Positions 24,298 through 36,594 of a stretch of DNA of 64,000 nt are shown piece by piece. Below the pieces are notes generated by a model, which was not told the origin of the DNA, did no database searches, and saw only the letters and a list, made by a program, of their open reading frames with translations. The translations under genes and the position numbers were made by a program. The stretch's first letter is position 1. Each line of letters starts with the position of its first letter. Origin of the DNA: Favolaschia claudopus (taxonomy: Eukaryota; Basidiomycota; Agaricomycetes; Agaricales; Mycenaceae); the NCBI GenBank assembly GCA_037176885.1, contig JAWWNJ010000039.1, positions 806,001 to 870,000 on the forward strand, read 5' to 3'.

Positions 24298-25586
24298 TCA
24301 GTCGATGACTTCCTCGGCATCGCTGTCTTCTTGTTGCTGGGCCCTCGCCTGCCGCTTTTCGATCGCCTTGACTTTACGAGCGAGAGCGGGATTGGGAGTG
24401 CAGTGGGCGAGTGTGAACGTCTTGCTGCAGCCAGAAGCGGGACATTTCTGTGGACCACGCGTGCCCTTGAAGAGTTCTCGAATGGCGTCTCCCGAGAACG
24501 AATGGTTGCAGACAGACCTTATGAATGGGTTAGAGGACGTTAGGAGGGAAAGACCGAGTACTTACGATGTTAGAGGATCTTTGAGGAGCGTCATCATCAG
24601 GGGACACTTGTACTCTTGGGTAACGCCTCCCATCACAACGTCGTCGTCGTCGTCGCTCTCGTCGCCAGCCTCTGAAGACAGATCTCAGTAAGAGCAAGTA
24701 TATCTTAGGGGGATGGGGCATACCCCGAGGTATGAAGTCAGTCATGGGAGGCATCGCGCTCTTGGGATGCTCGACTTCCTGAAGAGCAAAGTCAATAGGT
24801 ACAGCGGCAATAAATGGATGCGACCAACGTAAATAGATTCCTTGAAGTTAAAGTATTGTTCGTTCTTCAAGTATTTTTGGCGCGTTGTCTTTTGGTCATA
24901 TTCCGCATTCATTTCGGCGACAAGCGACAGATAACGATCGTTCAAGTCGGTCTAAAAGATATGACAATGAAAGACAAAGAGACAACTATACTGGGGACCT
25001 ACAATTTGTTCACCTTGAGCAACACTTTGTATCATGTCGCTTAAAACCTTGCTGTGGCCAGTCATGACGGCCTGCATATCCAGCAGATTCCTAATGACGC
25101 GATCCAACTCTGCGAGGCCCTACAGAATCTCAGTAGGGGAATTTGAAATTCACTTGGGCGAAAGCGAACCTCTGGCCCCTCTTCTGAGGCAACTTCAGCC
25201 ATGGAAGTCGCGACGGCGGATATGACAGCTGAAGGTTGACGCATAGCTTTCTCTATTATTTTCCAATCACTGGCGAAACCATTGATTCTGGGAGCGTCGT
25301 CTTTGGTGATAGGCTGATCAGCAAAGTTGTCGATGTCGATGCGGTCATCCTCGTCGTCCTCATCATCTTCGTCTTCTACCTTGGGTTCTTTACGCACGGG
25401 GGCATTGCCCTTTTCCTTCTTGACTGCGGCTTTCCCCTTCTCCTTCTTGAAAGGACGGGGGGCTTCGTCTTCATCGTCGTCTACCTCGTCACGGGGAGCA
25501 CGAGCCTGGGTAGGCTGGTCTTCCTCGATGTCGGACGAGGCTTGGTGTGTTGCTTTCTTGCGACGCGAAGAAGTTGCGACGGGCAT
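24298..25586 (-). CDS. NSE2: E3 SUMO ligase of the Smc5/6 complex, Nse2/Mms21-like
   Basis: Start MPVATSSRRKKATHQ at 25586; stop at 24298. The N-terminal 100 residues are acidic and lysine-rich, probably disordered (DEDDEDDEDDRIDIDNF). A helical middle (GLAELDRVIRNLLDMQAVMTG, TDLNDRYLSLVAEMNAEYDQ) would dock on Smc5. The C terminus is an SP-RING: KCPLMMTLLKDPLTS, then CNHSFSGDAIRELF and KCPASGC, giving the zinc Cys/His set of Nse2 proteins, which sumoylate repair factors. Several short introns interrupt the 3' half. It is divergent from mitochondrial S12 across 88 bp. Confidence 0.9.
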
Positions 25587-25674
25587 ATTGAGGTAAGTGA
25601 TCAAGACGCGTTTGTTTATTTTGAAACGCGCCAGCAAGCAACACCAAACTTGTCACCTCAAACCTTTCCAAAGC
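25587..25674. promoter_or_regulatory. Bidirectional promoter, NSE2 / mitochondrial S12
   Basis: Only 88 bp lie between the two divergent start codons; the segment is AT-richer than its flanks. Confidence 0.5.
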
Positions 25675-26281
25675 ATGCTCTTCGCAGCGCTGAGGGCCAG
25701 TTGTGCTCGCCCATTGCTGCAGTTCTCTCCGCTGAGAGCACCACCACCACAACTACCCAATGTCATCTCCCACATTCGCTCCTTTCACCCAACCCCCACG
25801 CCATTAATGACTTTGAATCAAGCTTGTCGGCGGAGAAACACCAAGAGATTCAAGAAAGCCAGATCTCCGCTGCTTGGAATGTGTCCGCAGAAGAAAGGCG
25901 TCTGCTCCCAAGTCTTCACTGCCACACCGAAGAAGCCCAATTCCGGAAAGCGCAAAGTTGCTCGTGTAAAGCTGACATCCGGCAAAACCTGCACGGCATA
26001 CATTGCGGGAGAGGGACACAACTTACAAGAACACAGTGTGGTCTTGGTAAGAGGCGGACGTGCCCAGGATCTTCCTGGTGTACAGTGAGTCATTTCGGAT
26101 ACTACAATCGAACTGTGACCGACTCTATTGTAGGTATAAGGTCGTTCGTGGTGCGCTCGATCTTGGAGGGGTTGTAAATCGTGTTCGTGCGAGAAGTAGA
26201 TACGGGTTAGTATCCCTTTCTCGTGGGCTCGAGCTATCAATGCTAACGTCATTCTATAGAGTGAAGAAACCCAAGAAATAA
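25675..26281 (+). CDS. MRPS12: Mitochondrial ribosomal protein uS12m
   Basis: Three exons (25675..26084, 26134..26205, 26260..26281). After a presequence of about 45 residues rich in Arg, Ala and Pro ([19 protein letters not shown]), the S12 core begins at TLNQACRRR. The decoding-centre loops [17 protein letters not shown] and [38 protein letters not shown] are nearly universal in S12 proteins. It is part of the mitoribosome small subunit. The end VKKPKK is normal. Confidence 0.96.
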
Positions 26282-26439
26282 ATTTTAATTTGGGTGTTCG
26301 ACAACAAACTAGAACAAAAATGCGAATGTTAAGAGATACAGGATGTGTAGTTGGATACAGTCTAGATCATGCAGGTAATGGTGTTCCTGTTGGAGGAACA
26401 ATGAATAATGTTTGGGGTTCAATATCAATCTGAAGCGTC

Positions 26440-28499
26440 TTAGGCGCATTCCTGGGCGACAGCACTCTCGGCGGCCTGGATAGCCGCCTGGAACGAAGCC
26501 AGCAATGACTCCGTCTCCTCCATCCCAACGCTGACCCGAACGACGGTTTTCTCCACTCCGAAAGACGCCGCCCAGTCCATTTCACCGTAGTGCGCCAAAA
26601 TGGTGTACGGGCAAGCGAGAGTGAAGTTTGTTCCCAGACTCGGCCCTTTGTAGCACGCGAGGTTATCGAAAAATGCAGCTGCTGCCGCCAGAGACACGAA
26701 CGTTACGGAGAAAAGACCACCGTACCCGCCCGGCTGGACTCCTGGTTCGGCCTTGACCCTGCATCGGTCGTAGTGCTGCCTCGTAATGTATTTGGGATAG
26801 AACACCTCTTTGACCGCAGATGAAGGCGCTCCACCGGCGACCGACCTGGAGCGCAGGAAATCGCACACGGCCTCTGCGTTGGTATCAATGACTCGGATAC
26901 GTTTCTTGAAGTCGCGGGAGTTGCGCTCCATGTATATCGCATCTTCGTCAAAGTACGTGTCCTCATAGTGAGCGTCCATGCGCGCTCGAAGTGCAGTATA
27001 ATGTCGTCCCTGGGGATTCAAGGAGAGGCTGGCCATGCACATTAGCAAATTGGGCTCGATCTCGAATTCTGGCTGGAGTATCTCACCTGCCGCCCATAAC
27101 GTTGGAATAACCGCTGAAAACCTTGGTGAGGCTGCTGACGACCACGTCTGCGAACGGGAACACTTCTACGTTCACAGGGTTCCCCACAGTTTCGTCGATG
27201 ACGATGAGGAAGTCGTATTTGTCTGCCAGATTCCTCAACCGGGGCAAATCTGCGGAGTTCAGAAGAGGGTTGGACGGGAATTCCGTGAACAATGCAAGGA
27301 TTGGCGGGGTGGATGGATCGCGCTGTGACTCTTCCTCCAGAATATTCTCCAAGCGATCGATGTCCCCATTCCCCAGGAAATGGCAACCGGGGCCCCATTT
27401 TTCGAGGACCTTCAGCGTGTCAGTATATGGGAATCTGCGGGCAGCAGGTAAGCTCATGCAGATATTTAAATGCACGCAATTCACCCAAGACAGACACTCT
27501 TCCGTAGGGGCCGAACCGCCAATGCCAGTTGATGAGCATTCCATATCGCAGACATGCCCGTGGAAAAGAGAAACACATCGTTCTCAGACAAGCCTTGAAC
27601 TCCACGAGAACTTGGGCCAATAGGACTCTGTTCGCCTGAACACGACCCAATAGGGCTGTCCGCAGAAGCGTCGCGCACGTAAACACCCGAAATCCTTCGC
27701 CGAAGCGCGCGTTTGGCCGAGGCAGCCAGCGCAAGAGGAAGATTCCGACCATAGCGCTCTTCCAGGTAGACGGAGTGGTCAACACCAAGATCCTCTACTA
27801 CAGGTGATTCTGGCGGGGAAGTGGTTGTTTTCTTGGCCGAATAGTGCTTGTTTAAGGCTCTGCGAGGCGTATTTTGTAGGCCATTGGGAACAAATGTGGG
27901 ATCTGCTGGGAGGAGACATAAACAGTGCTCAGCCAGTCGGCTCGAGATCCCGAGGCCCGTATGTTGCCAGAATTGTTTGGCAATAGAAAAGGCGTCGTGG
28001 GGGAATAAGACGATATGGAGGTTTGCAGAGGCAGCAAAGAGCAAGGTTGCATCGTCGTTTACGCATGGGCCTTGTTTCATTTTATCTTCGGGACAGATGG
28101 AGAAATGGATGAGCCTGGCGGAGACGGGGGATCCAGAGGGGAGAGAACGAGCTTGCATGAACGTCCTGCACTGTTCTGCAATTCCGTGCGATGGAAAAAG
28201 CATGCAGCTTTCATGCTCTCTGCCGAATTTCTGTTCGCACAGTCGTGCAAGCTTCATCAATAAGTTGTGAGTGTGAGTTTCAATCAACCTATTATACCCA
28301 AACCAAGGCTCACCTTCCTGATACTCAGGTGTATGAAAAATCGCGGATAGCCTGTGACCATCGCGTCGACGACACGCTTTTCGGACTCTTCGTACCCCAC
28401 ATTGTCTCTCCAGGTCGGAAGGGACACTGATATGGCATGCTGGGTGTCGGGGGGAACGCTCAGTCCGACGGGGTGGGGTTCTCCGAGTGAGCCACCCAT
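26440..28499 (-). CDS. STR2: Cystathionine gamma-synthase
   Basis: Four exons (28499..28314, 28251..27485, 27434..27087, 27028..26440) give 629 aa, typical of the long fungal Str2 form. The N-terminal part has [14 protein letters not shown] and [24 protein letters not shown]. The PLP fold supplies [46 protein letters not shown] and the Schiff-base region [16 protein letters not shown], where the lysine binds PLP. It condenses an activated homoserine with cysteine to cystathionine in sulfur amino acid metabolism. Start placed at 28499 ([12 protein letters not shown]), because the frame upstream has no ATG nearby. Confidence 0.92.
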
Positions 28500-29608
28500 G
28501 TTGGCACACGACAAGGATGAAAAGTCGAGTCAACTTTGGAGTGCATGATGGAGAAATTATTGCGCAACTTTGTGTCGGCCGAAATTGATCGGCCGATGGG
28601 ATTCAAAAGAAGAAGGTTGCCGTAAGGAAATCGCAACCCATTTTTGGTAATGTTCGGAAACGGAGCCGCGTAGGGTTAGTGGTTCAAAAGAAGAAAAAAA
28701 GAGAAATTGTACCTTGACAGAGCTTTTCAACTGCTCTAAGTCGACCCCCATTTGATGCAGTTCACTAGATCGACTTGAATGATTGAAATTACAATCTACT
28801 TTGACTTTACAACTCGAAAGCCCAAGCGTACGAGGAATGTTGCACAAGGGCTCAACGAATCCGACGGAAGTAACAGCCATTCGAGGCGAAGGGAATAGAG
28901 CATTCCGACATTCCGGCGTGCCCCCATTGGAAATATTAATACGAACATGGAGATACCAGGCTATACTCAAGTAGAGCCAAAAACAAACGTCCACCGCGCC
29001 TCAATCAAAGCGAGCAAGATCATCCCAAGTTTGCGGGTTTCGGCGTGCGTACCGCGCCCGGAATCCATGGACGGTTGCGGGACCCCGAATGGAAGGCGGA
29101 AAAACTTACTTATGCTTCGGGATATGACTCGTGCGACTGGAGTTCATACAAGATCGGAATTCAGTGACCCAGAAAAAGGCGGCCAGTCGGCATACACTGT
29201 TGTATTGACAGAGCGCGGTTACTGCGCCGGACGATGAAGAGGCAAGTAAGTAGTATCGGAGCGATCCATGTTAAGCCCGGGCGACCCAAGAGATCGGGTG
29301 TTTCATTTAAGCGAATCGTAACTTCCAGTGCTGTATGGAGCCGAATCCGTGAAGACGAATGGACAAACGAGTACTGTATGTAGAGCAGTCATATAGGCCA
29401 ATGACGACAGTTCCAGATGTGCCGGACGCTGAATGGTGGACCGGTCACAACCTGCTATCATACCGCAAGCAGCGCAGGAGGACGACATATGGTCGATGGG
29501 ATGAGAGTGAGCATTGTTCCTGACTATTTGCTTTTCCCGGCTTTCGACGAAGAGCTATAGTGGAATGAAGTTAAACCGAGCGGGGAATATAGCCAAACGC
29601 AGAAAAGC
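28500..29608. other. Intergenic stretch between CGS and the UPF0390-like gene
   Basis: This is about 1.1 kb with the promoter of the cystathionine gamma-synthase gene at one end and the 3' side of the next gene at the other. Open frames on both strands (for example 28557..28994 and 28947..29237) have no recognisable motif. No tRNA or repeat is seen. Confidence 0.4.
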
Positions 29609-29967
29609 CTACGCTTCCGGAGCAGTATTTTTCATGATCGTGAGTTTTCCGCTAGACGCAGCAGAAACCATTTGCTGCTCTATAGATTTGTTGATTTTGG
29701 CCGTGAGATTCTGGAAGGGACGATTGATTGTGGTTTCAGAACTGATAAACAAGCTGAGGTACTTTATGCAGCGCCGCTTGTTTCACGAGTACAGTTTTCT
29801 GTGGTGCACACATTTTCTACATCAAAACAAGTGCGATCATTGGGAAGGGATACGCATACCTTGGGTGCAATGAATCTTTTGCCCTTCTTCGGAGCCGCGG
29901 CAGCCTTTGCAGCATGCCGCGAAGACGCGGCCTTGGCCTGCAAGCCTTTAGTCTTTCCCTGCGCCAT
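29609..29967 (-). CDS. UPF0390/DUF2462 small basic protein
   Basis: Three exons (29967..29860, 29816..29763, 29710..29609) give 87 aa. The start MAQGKTKGLQAKAASSRH, the KKGKRFIAPK block, KTVLVKQAALHK and the end KINKSIEQQMVSAASSGKLTIMK match the family of human C19orf53 (Leydig cell tumour 10-kDa protein homologue). It is strongly basic; family members are reported as nucleolar-type small proteins, but the molecular job is unclear. It is divergent from the NDUFA9-like gene across 86 bp. Confidence 0.9.
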
Positions 29968-30053
29968 GCTGGTAGCCGTTCGGTTGAGAGATGAGGTGTG
30001 ACATTGTGTCACAGCGTGACCCTCATTCTACCCGACCTGCAACTCTCATTGAA
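29968..30053. promoter_or_regulatory. Bidirectional promoter, UPF0390-like / NDUFA9-like
   Basis: 86 bp between divergent start codons. It contains the direct-repeat-like GTGTGACATTGTGTCACAG, with an imperfect palindrome TGTGACA..TGTCACA that could be a factor site. Confidence 0.5.
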
Positions 30054-31632
30054 ATGATTCTGCTGCGCGTTCAGCGCTCGCTGGCGGCCGCAGGATCCAA
30101 GGTTCTACTCTGTTAATCTCGTTTTTGACGACTATATTGAGTGTAAGTACTTCTAGAGGGCCTACCACGACCTTGTAACCCTCCCGACCGCCAACACCCC
30201 CAAGCCAATCGTCTCGCATGGACCCCCGGGCTATAGCGCCGTGTCTGGCCACGTCGTGACCATCTTTGGCTGTACCGGCTTCCTGGGACGGTACCTCGCC
30301 TCCAAGCTTGGTGCGTGCTGCCGCTCCGGCCTGCAAACCTGAATGTAACTTCCGTTCGCCTGACCTCGGTTCCTCTGTGCAGCCAAAATGGGAACGCAGG
30401 TCATCGTACCCTACCGGGAGGAGGAAGACGCGCGGATTATGAAGCCTATGGGAGATCTTGGGCAGATTGTGCGCATGGTGCGTCATGCTGGTCTCGGTTT
30501 TGCAAATATTTGCATTTGCGTCGCGAGTTTACTTACAAATGGCGCGCCGCGGATTGTAGGAATGGGATATCAGGAACGACGCGCAAATAGCAGAGTGCGT
30601 CAGGCACTCTGATATCGTGTATAATCTTGTCGGACGGGACTATGAAACCAAGTGCGTATAACGGACCACCGCATACTCCTCCTTGCCAAGCCCTTTTCGC
30701 ACCGAGAGTTCCTGTTTCTTCGTGCCCACGCTCACGCCTCCGTTAGAAACTTTGATTTCCAGTCTGTACATGTCGCAGGCGCGGAGAAAATCGCGGCGGT
30801 ATCTGCAGATTGTGGCGTGCCTCGTTTCGTACATGTCTCTCACCTGAATGCCTCCGTGGACTCGCCGTCGAAATTCTACCAGACCAAGGCGCTGGGCGAG
30901 GAACGCGTCAAGGCTGTGTTTCCCACTGCTACTATTGTTAGACCAGGAGCGCTGTATGGATTCGAAGACAAGTTGCTGAACAATATCGCAGGTGCGTCAC
31001 CGGTTCTCGTGTGGATGTTCTCCGCAGCACAAAGGCTTGGTAACTTATCTTGCATAATCCCCAGTGTCTCCGTGGTGGTGGAAATTGAATGGTGGAAAGA
31101 CGCAAATACGCCCTGTCCACGTAACTTACGGTCCATCTCATTTTCGGATGCCAATCTAATGTTTCATTCTAGGTGCTCGATGTAGCGCAGGTACTCGCAG
31201 ATCTTATGCCAACACCACAGATGTCAAGAACACTTTCCCTCCCTGGACCATCCACTCTTACATATGAGTATTTGTTGGACCTAGTTTCTGCGGTCACCCT
31301 CCGATCGTTCCACTCATATGCACCCGCGGTACCTCGTGGAGTTGCAACAACTATTGCCAAGATTGCGCAGAATGTGTGGTGGCCACTCATCAGCCCAGAC
31401 GAAGTGACGAGACGGCACCTGAATGACAGTGATGTTCCCGGGGACTGGGCAGAGCTGGGAATAACGCCTACGGAAATAGAGGCGCTAGCGCTGACATACC
31501 TCCGCCGGTATCGTTCAACAGACACTTACACGGATCCAGTCGCGTTCCCGACCCGCCCTGCTATTGTAAGTTTGTTTGAGGATTGTTCTATTTGCTGGAC
31601 GCAGTGCCTGATTTTCCTGACAGAGCGTATAG
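30054..31632 (+). CDS. NDUFA9: Mitochondrial complex I 40-kDa subunit (NDUFA9-like)
   Basis: Start MILLRVQRSLAAAGSK at 30054, a basic presequence encoded by exon 1 (30054..30101). The Rossmann motif GCTGFLG lies in VTIFGCTGFLGRYLASKL. Further blocks: GTQVIVPYR, MKPMGDLGQIV, IVYNLVGRDYETK, VHVAGAEKIA, FVHVSHLNA, YQTKALGEERV and TIVRPGALYGFEDKLLN. These identify the atypical short-chain dehydrogenase subunit that binds NADPH at the complex I matrix arm. The protein ends at 31632 (RPAISV) after a last small exon of nine bases including the stop. Confidence 0.93.
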
Positions 31633-31874
31633 TGTACGGACGCGTCCGAATGTTAGTAGTCGTAGAGAATACCAAAAGGTGGAACTGTTTTCGCATGCGA
31701 TGCTGCGCTCCGCGGGAAATGTCTTGGAAGGAGGGATGATGCAAGCAGGGGTTCATTAATAAGGATTTTGTGGACTGACAATACAGTGACGAGAGGGTGT
31801 GTGGCGCGGGGAAAAGAGATTCGTTTTTGGTAGGGTAAAATGCAAGGCGTGGGTACATAAAAGGTTCGGGACAC

Positions 31875-32381
31875 TCAGAATCCGGGGGGGACAAGAGCTT
31901 TTGGTTGATTCTGGTTGGGTGGATACATGGATGGGGCTAGCATCTGTAAGTGAAGGATGAGCAAAAAAGCTTGGGAGGGAGTTCTTGAGAGCGGCTGCGG
32001 AGGCCCAAGACTGACCTGCTGCTGTCCCTGCTGCTGCTCCAAAAATTCTCTTTCCTGGGCGACGATCTTGGCTTCGTCTTCGAGGACTAGGGCCAATGGA
32101 AGGGCTACCAAGAGGGCGGATGTGGTTACTATCCACACGAAACTTCCCGCGCGTTTTCCTCCCCATTTTATCCAAGACGCAGTTTGCGACACGCGCTGGG
32201 AAATGGCATGGCGGGTAGTGGGTGGAACGATGTCTACAAGGGCGGCGAGGCGGTCTACGATGGACTCGTCGACGTCGAGTTGAGAATCGACGGATGAAAG
32301 GGAAGAAGTGGAGGAATTTCGGGAAGACGCGGCTTCAGAGCCATAGGGAGAACCTTCTGCGACTATTTCGACTTTGACCAT
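31875..32381 (-). CDS. TOM22: Mitochondrial import receptor subunit TOM22
   Basis: Two exons (32381..32016, 31943..31875) give 144 aa. The acidic cytosolic part (VDSQLDVDESIVDRLAALVDIVPP) is followed by SQTASWIKWGGKRAGSFVWIV, the TOM22 signature, a tail-anchor helix (TTSALLVALPLALVLE), and an intermembrane-space tail with a Gln-rich stretch. It is the central receptor and organiser of the TOM complex in the outer mitochondrial membrane. Its start is only 136 bp from the second copy of the transposable element, which now separates it from the divergent Zn2Cys6 gene. Confidence 0.93.
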   Translation of the reverse strand: MVKVEIVAEGSPYGSEAASSRNSSTSSLSSVDSQLDVDESIVDRLAALVDIVPPTTRHAISQRVSQTASWIKWGGKRAGSFVWIVTTSALLVALPLALVLEDEAKIVAQEREFLEQQQGQQQVSLGPPQPLSRTPSQAFLLILHLQMLAPSMYPPNQNQPKALVPPGF

Positions 32382-32517
32382 GGTTACTTTAGATTAGAGT
32401 CGGTAGAGTATTCTGATTGCGAATGACTCGAAGTTGGAGGTAAGAGTTGGGTCGAAGTGAGAGGTGACGTTGGCGGAAAAAATTGAGCGGGACCGTCAAG
32501 TCACAGCCACGCGCTTA

Positions 32518-33271
32518 CAGGGAATCCTGAAAATAATGACAATCACAAACAAAAATATTTGCAATTCCCGAAAAGGAAATTCGTGCTGCTGCGCTCCTTC
32601 TCGTCTTTTTCCAGCCACAGAAGCTTTCAGGCACTGCAGGAGGTCGTAAAAATGCTTTTAGTATGCTACTCTAAGGATTTTGGTGGTACAAACTCGAGGG
32701 AAGACCAATGGAAGCTAAGCCAGCAATGCATTCACTAGTTGGACCGACTACACAGGAAAATGACGCCAGATAGATAGCTATCCGGAAAAAGATGGAATAT
32801 AACAATAGGAGAATATGGTACTCTACTCTTCCCCAAAGCTTGGGTTGAAACAGAGCTCAAATGAAGCTGTTGCGAGTCCCATTGACTGAGGCAATACAAG
32901 GGCAATAAGAACTGGAAGGGAGTACACATCAATTCAGCACCCCAGTGGTAGTATTATGATTTATCTTCTAAATCCTCTTCTACTCTTCTTCATAGCGAGA
33001 AAGGCCGTCCAACTCGATGTAACGGGCACTAGATAGTTCACATCACTCTGCTGTTGATGCATCGAATTGCGAGCACAGAAAGGCACAGGTGAGGGCGGGT
33101 TGAACTCGAAGACCTCCAGAATGACCATATGCACTGTCCAGGACGTCAGAAGAAGGATTGCCGTGAGTTGAGAGCTCAAAAACAAGGAGAAGGAAAGGGA
33201 AGAACCCAAATTTCCTTTTTGGGAAACACAATTTTTTTATTCGTGATTGTCATTATTTTCAGGATTCCCTG
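32518..33271. mobile_element. Non-autonomous TA-flanked inverted-repeat DNA element, copy 2
   Basis: 754 bp, apparently identical to the copy at 16792..17545 and in the same orientation. Flanking TA dinucleotides are at 32516-32517 and 33272-33273. Perfect 29-nt terminal inverted repeats occupy 32518..32546 and 33243..33271. It lies between divergent TOM22 and the Zn2Cys6 gene, 205 bp before the latter's start codon. Confidence 0.92.
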
Positions 33272-33475
33272 TAACTTGACATGCATAATTTGTTTGGGTC
33301 ATTCTTCGATCCAACTGCTTCTTGCTCTCCCCCATCTCGACTATGCACAAATTCCCCGGGAATCCAGACCCTCCCTCTTCTATTCAGCAGCCAGGTCTTT
33401 GCCCTCAAGCACTTGTTCTCTCTGTCTATCCCTTAATCCATCCATTCGCCAGGCCTTACTTTACCCACCCCCTCC

Positions 33476-36400
33476 ATGCAGAACCAGATGCATGAACTCG
33501 CAAAGACTCTTCCTCCTCCCAGGAAACAGAATACTGCCTGTGATGCATGCAGGTCAAGAAAGGTCAAGTGCAATAGGGTCCCCGGCCAGGACAAGGCAAG
33601 TAAGCTCTATCGCGCACCCTAATGTCCTTGTCGTAAACGCGCCCAATTCTCCCAACAAATAATAGTGTCAGGTAAGTGCGTCTGCTGTGGGACCCACTTG
33701 TTAACCTCTGACGTGCGCGCACTCATCTAGCACTGCTTGAGCAAGAATTACCCTTGCACGTCTGTATTCTCGCTCCCGCCGAGCTACTGTCGCCGTCTGA
33801 TCGGTCTCCAGACATTATGTACAACAAGCTACCAGTGAAAAGAAGCGCTCAACTACCATCTCCCGAAGACCGAGGAACCTGTCCTCAAGGTACGTTGTCC
33901 ATGCGTCCCATACCGTACTCAGTCACTAGCCATCAAGCTGATCTATCGTTTCCGCCTCATGCAGGTAATCAGCTCATCTACTCTGACTGATATTCCGTCT
34001 GCTTATAATTATCCCATAGCACCCCATCCATCCCTGCTGTCTCCAAGATGTTAGTGGCCAGTATTTAGCTATTTGTCAGCAGTCTTGCTCATGTCAATTT
34101 AGTCCCTCCCCGACTTCTGAAAACGGGTTATCTCCACCACCCCAGCAGCTACCTCCTGTTCCACACGCCATTCCGTTGCTGGTCAAGTATGGCTTTTACC
34201 CGCCAATAACGCTGAAAACTCCCACAAGGGAAGTTCTTGCTTATGTCTTTGCACCACCTGAAAATTCAAGGTAGCTGCTGCTGGTCCCTGACAGATTGAA
34301 AGACTTGTTAATCAATTTTTTTTTTGCAAGTTCAACTACCTTGTATTCTTCGTGGGGCGAGCAAGCTCACCAGCTAGAAAACGAGACATTCAGAGCAGAG
34401 TAAGTTGATCCTCGCTCCTTTACACATCCATGGAAGATTGATTTCATCTCCCTAGGTTCGCTCTCGATCTTGTCGAGGTCTTTTTCCAAATAGTACACAC
34501 CCGCATCCCGCTCCTGAATCCGCAAAAATTCCGGACTCAGTTGCAGCTCCAGCCAGGGGATCCACCAAATACCGACAACGTGCTCCATCCTGCCCTGGTA
34601 GCCACTGTCCTGGCGTGGGGTTCTAAATTCTCGGAACATCCGTTATTAGTAGCCGATCGGCGACGACCCGGGGGACAAAGTCAGCTTGCCAAAGCTATGA
34701 TCGACCGCGCGCGGAACCTTGCTGAGGCGCTCAAGGTTCACCGCGTTCCTTCTCCGGATCACGTTGTCATCGGCCTGCTTTTGGAGCCGCTGCAAAGCCG
34801 TCAGTCAACTTTTTTCGATTCAATTACATTTGACTGAGCCTCTGGGATCAGAAAATCCGGACGACCCAGATAGTGAGTTTTTTGCAATATGTAGCCGCGA
34901 TGACGGACCGATTGACTGACGGCGGTATAGGATTCCATTGCTTTTGGATTGGGGCGGCGACTCGACATCTACTCGATTTGCAGGTAGGCAGTCAGAGTAC
35001 TCTTCTAGCTCACGGCATGACTAATTCCATCGACACCCGATTACAGGTCAACCACAAAGCCGTGCTCACCACTATTCCTGAGTAGGTACCTGGTTCCTCT
35101 TCCTTCTCTTTCTCCCTCCATGCTCTCTTAATCTTGCGCTGGTTCCGCCGCGAGCTTCGATTCATTGATTCCCATTGATTGACTTTCTTTTTCTCGACCA
35201 GCCCGGACGCCCGAGGGACTATGATATTCGCGTTCTGGATGGCTTGCATATCGGATGCGTATGGCTCCGTGTATTACCGGCATAAGCCCGTACTGGACGA
35301 TGACGATTATGATATTGACTTTTACACCGTGGATCCTATCAACTCGGATGGGGGCGACTCGCATGCGCCCACGCCCGATCCGAGGGAGCAGCTCGAGGTG
35401 AGGAGGCTAGCATTTTCTTGGTCCATTGTATTTGTCTGATATTTTGTATATTCCCAGTTTCTGGTGCGTAGTTGGTGACGCTTGCAGCCTCTTAACGAAT
35501 TTGACGATTGCTTTTGACATCATAGGGATATTATCGTGCGGCTCATGCCCTCGCACGAGTCGCTCGCCAGATGTCTCGGAATTTATGGCGGCCTGTCACT
35601 GATGCGGACGGTGTGCCGTTTGATGTGCTGTACATGTTGACCACCGCATTGAGTACATGGCGCGACGAGTACCTCACGGTCGTTGGTGTCCCAAGCAATT
35701 TTGAGGGCGAGTGGGACTTCGTTTCGGTTTGTAATTTTCTCAAGTCGTGGAAGGTGTGCGAAGCTGATGTTCGGATTCGACTATGCAGGCGGTCTCGTCG
35801 TGTGCAAGCGATGCGACTTACCACGTTATGTGGGTCGTGCTGTTCACCGCACTTGACGATTTCGGAGTCAAGGAGATCAATGAGGTTACGCGGATGAACC
35901 AACCCCTTACTGTGGTGCAGAATTATCAGCAGATTGATCTGGTAATGCGGAAGGTTGCAGACGAAGCACTTCACGGTGCACTGCGGATAGCTGGGCTCGT
36001 GAGTAATTTTATACCCTCAACCCTCGAATGAGTTATCATTTCCTGATTACAGGCGGGTGTCTTGACATCCAACGGCTATTTGGTCCGTGTCGTTTGCTTC
36101 TTCCCATAATGTTACTGACTCTTCCATTATTACAGAGGCTAGACCCGGCGGTGATGCTCGTCAGCTGCATCCAGTCAGGAAACCTTCTAGCAAGACTCGG
36201 GCGACCCGAGGTGTCGAACTGCATCACCGGGTTAGAGCAATATAGCTACTCCTACGAAGAAGCCGGCGAGCAAGCAGCGGAGATGCGGCGCACGTACAAC
36301 CAGGTGCGTGCAGGCGAGTTGGAACTGCAGCACATGGCGGCGGTTGCGCCGCGCCTGCCGTACGAGCCACAGGAGCATGGAATGCTTGTGGATGACCCAC

Positions 36401-36594
36401 AGCAACATCAATCTCCACAACATCAGCACCAGTCTGTGTCTCCCCACCAACAGCATCAGTCACCTCATCTGGTAAATGGTCTTCCTAGCGGCATACAAAG
36501 CGTGCGTCCATGTTCTAGTTGGTCCCGCCTTTCGTTGACCCAACTCTAGCCCGACGCGTTCGGAGGCGCCGACTATGCGATGTATTCGAGATGA
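33476..36594 (+). CDS. Zn2Cys6 fungal-type transcription factor
   Basis: Exon 1 (33476..33595) encodes the start and ACDACRSRKVKCNRVPGQDK. A 6-nt exon TGTCAG (33666..33671) adds Cys-Gln, and exon 3 (33731..33759) adds HCLSKNYPC. Together this gives the complete six-cysteine cluster C-x2-C-x6-C-x8-C-x2-C-x6-C. Intron 1 (33596..33665) has a GC donor in a perfect AAG/GCAAGT context. Exon 4 is basic (EKKRSTTISRRPRNL). The middle-homology region follows (FALDLVEVFFQIVHTRIPLLNP, HPALVATVLAWGSKFSEHP, FWIGAATRHLLDLQ, NPDARGTMIFAFWMACISDAY). The C terminus is His/Gln-rich (QQHQSPQHQHQS). Target genes are unknown. Stop at 36594. Confidence 0.88.

Noticed and set aside
25236..26177. Long open frame (313 codons) on the + strand overlapping NSE2 and S12m
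   Set aside because: It runs antisense to NSE2 exon 1 and out of frame with S12m, whose products are both recognisable.
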